A stretch of DNA of 5,643 bases. It comes from Bact-19 sp038319215 (lineage in GTDB: Bacteria > Bacteroidota > Bacteroidia > Bacteroidales > ML635J-15). A program made the position numbers and the translations under genes. Location: positions 1 through 5,643 of the forward strand of contig JBBQCZ010000211.1 of the NCBI GenBank assembly GCA_038319215.1, read 5' to 3'. Of the stretch, positions 4,196 to 5,643 are shown in pieces. A model generated the notes under the pieces. It saw only the letters and a program-made list of their open reading frames with translations, did not search any database and was not told the DNA's origin. The stretch's first letter is position 1. Every line of letters begins with the position of its first letter.

Positions 4196-5643
4196 CTAAT
4201 CAACAAACTTCAACTCCACCCTCCTATTTTTTGCTCTGCCTTGCTCTGTATTATTATCTGCTACTGGCTTTGACATTCCATGGCCAATAACAATAAATAA
4301 AGATTCGGAACAACCTTCGCTTATTAAAAACTCTTTTACAGAATTGGCTCTATTTTCCGACAACAACTGATTATCCTCAGCAGTGCCAATATTATCAGTA
4401 TGCCCACTTAATTCAACTTTAAGATTATTTTCCTTAATAATCGAAGCAATACGTCTTAATTCTGGCAAGGAATAAGGAAGCAATTTACTATCGCCAAAAT
4501 TAAAAAACAAATTATTTACAGGTACAGCAGCCCCATCCTCAATCATTTGGCTGAAACTCACCATGTCAATATTTTCAGAAACAACTACCTGTGTTTTTGC
4601 AGTTCTTAAATCAATATTATTAGAAATTGGAAAATAATTTTCTGTTTCAACATAATAGCCATATATTTTTCCTAATGGCAATACAATAAAATAAGCACCA
4701 TCATTTGGGTCACTTTTGGATTTTCCGACATTCTTTCCGGTTTCGAGATCTTCCCAAAAAATATCTGCCGCCACTGGATTTTTGTCTTTATCAATTAGTT
4801 TACCAGAAACTGTAGCAACCATTTCTGGCCTCATTTTATCAGGTAGTTTTAACCAATAAATATCATATTCTGTTGTTCCTGGTCTTACTTTTGCGAAATA
4901 TGCTTTATCACCATCTGTCGAAATTTGGTAACCCCAATCTGATTCTGAGGTATTTATTTCTTTTCCTAAATTGATTGGCTCACTCCAACAATTCCAACAC
5001 GTATCGAACAATCTTGTTGATTTGTAGACATCAAGTTTTCCAATCCCACCATGTCCATCTGAGCTGAAATACAATGTTTTCATATCAGGATGCAAAAATG
5101 GAGATCTATCACAGAATCTTGTATTAATAACATTCCCAGCGTTAATGGGATTAGCCCAATTTCCATTTCCATCCAATAAAGAAATCCAAATATCTGATGC
5201 GTATTGATAGTCTCCATGATATCCTGTTGAACCTATAGGCAAATTAAATCCCCCATCTCTAACAGCAGAAAAAATCATAGCCTTTCCATTACTTGAGACC
5301 ATTGCATCTGCTTGCCATTCACCACTATTAACACTATTTGGAAGTTCAACAGTTGCACCCCAACCTGTACGTGTTTTTTGTGATGTTGATAATTTACCGT
5401 TTTTGAAAAGAATTAATGTATTACCATCTGTCGAAATACTAATTACAGCATCATTGGAAAAAGATTCTGATAATTCTGAAACAATGGCTGCTTTACCCCA
5501 AACTCCATTTGTCTTCTTTGCAAAAAAAACATCCTCACCACCAACATTATCAGTTCTTTCTTTTCCACAAAAGAACAGCCCTTTATCATCAGCAGTAATT
5601 TGAGGGACATATTCTCCTCCATTAGCAGTGTTTATAGTGCTCC
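4196..5643 (-). CDS. PD40 beta-propeller/OmpA-family outer-membrane protein, 3' portion (5' end outside window)
   Basis: The frame stays open from the TAG at 4196-4198 to the window edge, giving 481 visible residues. The methionine at 5302 is internal, because blade-like sequence continues upstream of it. Visible residues about 1-265 are PD40-type propeller repeats, with recurring patterns such as PQITADDKGLFFCG, MVSSNGKAMIFSA, PFLHPDMKTLYFSSDGHGG and YQISTDGDKAYFA. About 275-345 is a carboxypeptidase-regulatory-like beta domain (VSGKLIDKDKNPVAADI). About 375-479 is an OmpA C-terminal domain with SGHTDNIGT, LSENRA and GRAKNRRVEL. D416 and R431 are spaced 15 apart, as in the diaminopimelate-binding pair of OmpA. 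From family knowledge, the OmpA part anchors to peptidoglycan in the periplasm, and such fusions are common in Bacteroidota envelopes, some linked to gliding or type IX secretion. The signal peptide is not in view. Confidence 0.93.
   Translation of the reverse strand, partial: STINTANGGEYVPQITADDKGLFFCGKERTDNVGGEDVFFAKKTNGVWGKAAIVSELSESFSNDAVISISTDGNTLILFKNGKLSTSQKTRTGWGATVELPNSVNSGEWQADAMVSSNGKAMIFSAVRDGGFNLPIGSTGYHGDYQYASDIWISLLDGNGNWANPINAGNVINTRFCDRSPFLHPDMKTLYFSSDGHGGIGKLDVYKSTRLFDTCWNCWSEPINLGKEINTSESDWGYQISTDGDKAYFAKVRPGTTEYDIYWLKLPDKMRPEMVATVSGKLIDKDKNPVAADIFWEDLETGKNVGKSKSDPNDGAYFIVLPLGKIYGYYVETENYFPISNNIDLRTAKTQVVVSENIDMVSFSQMIEDGAAVPVNNLFFNFGDSKLLPYSLPELRRIASIIKENNLKVELSGHTDNIGTAEDNQLLSENRANSVKEFLISEGCSESLFIVIGHGMSKPVADNNTEQGRAKNRRVELKFVD

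Noticed and set aside
5300..5302. ATG (- strand) as the start of the OmpA-family gene
   Set aside because: The frame is open for another 113 codons up to the window edge and encodes propeller-like sequence (PQITADDKGLFFCG and similar), so this Met is internal.
5403..5603. 66-codon + strand open frame
   Set aside because: It lies antisense to the propeller part of the PD40-OmpA gene, whose frame and motifs are convincing, so it is a shadow.

Overview
The window is AT-rich DNA that most likely comes from a member of the Bacteroidota. Several features point this way. The PurA N-terminus (MKIDVLLGLQWGDEGKGK) is of the Bacteroidota type, and a Fur-family regulator sits directly upstream of it. 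There is a PD40-propeller/OmpA fusion protein. Start codons lack clear Shine-Dalgarno sequences, and some intergenic sites match the Bacteroidota -7 consensus TAnnTTTG. Genus cannot be read from the sequence.

Left half, + strand (1-2886): the 3' end of an unrecognised gene closes with a strong intrinsic terminator at 525-557. It is followed by a fluoride channel gene (crcB/fluC, 596-973), a Fur/PerR-family metalloregulator (1064-1519) and purA for adenylosuccinate synthetase (1600-2886). These three are co-directional, but hairpins with T-runs lie between them, so they may be separate short transcription units. They are housekeeping and stress genes with intact key residues.

Middle (2887-3607): this 721-base stretch is free of protein genes and is the unusual part of the window. 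It holds one intact tRNA-Val(GAC) at 3090-3164. Upstream of the tRNA, a good promoter match (TTTG-N18-TAATTTTG, 2895-2924) leads into an exact copy of the first 15 bases of the tRNA (2945-2959). A 129-bp segment made largely of hairpins then separates this copy from the real tRNA. Directly after the tRNA, almost every base of 3165-3288 can pair in a nested palindrome: an outer stem enclosing three hairpins, one with a perfect 24-bp stem. After that comes an array at 3317-3580 built from two hairpin modules (four A, three B), all ending in the same TTTTGTTAATCA-like box. None of this resembles a CRISPR, an IS or an integron as far as can be seen.

Right half, - strand (3608-5643): a MacroD/YmdB-type macrodomain protein (3608-4129) lies 66 bp downstream of a large PD40-OmpA protein (4196 to beyond 5643). 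The OmpA-like reading frame stays open to the window edge, so the internal methionine at 5302 is not its start. The tRNA and the macrodomain gene converge on the hairpin array, which may work as a two-way termination zone or may be a mobile or recombinogenic repeat island.

The best candidate for something undescribed is this tRNA-anchored palindrome island at 2944-3580.
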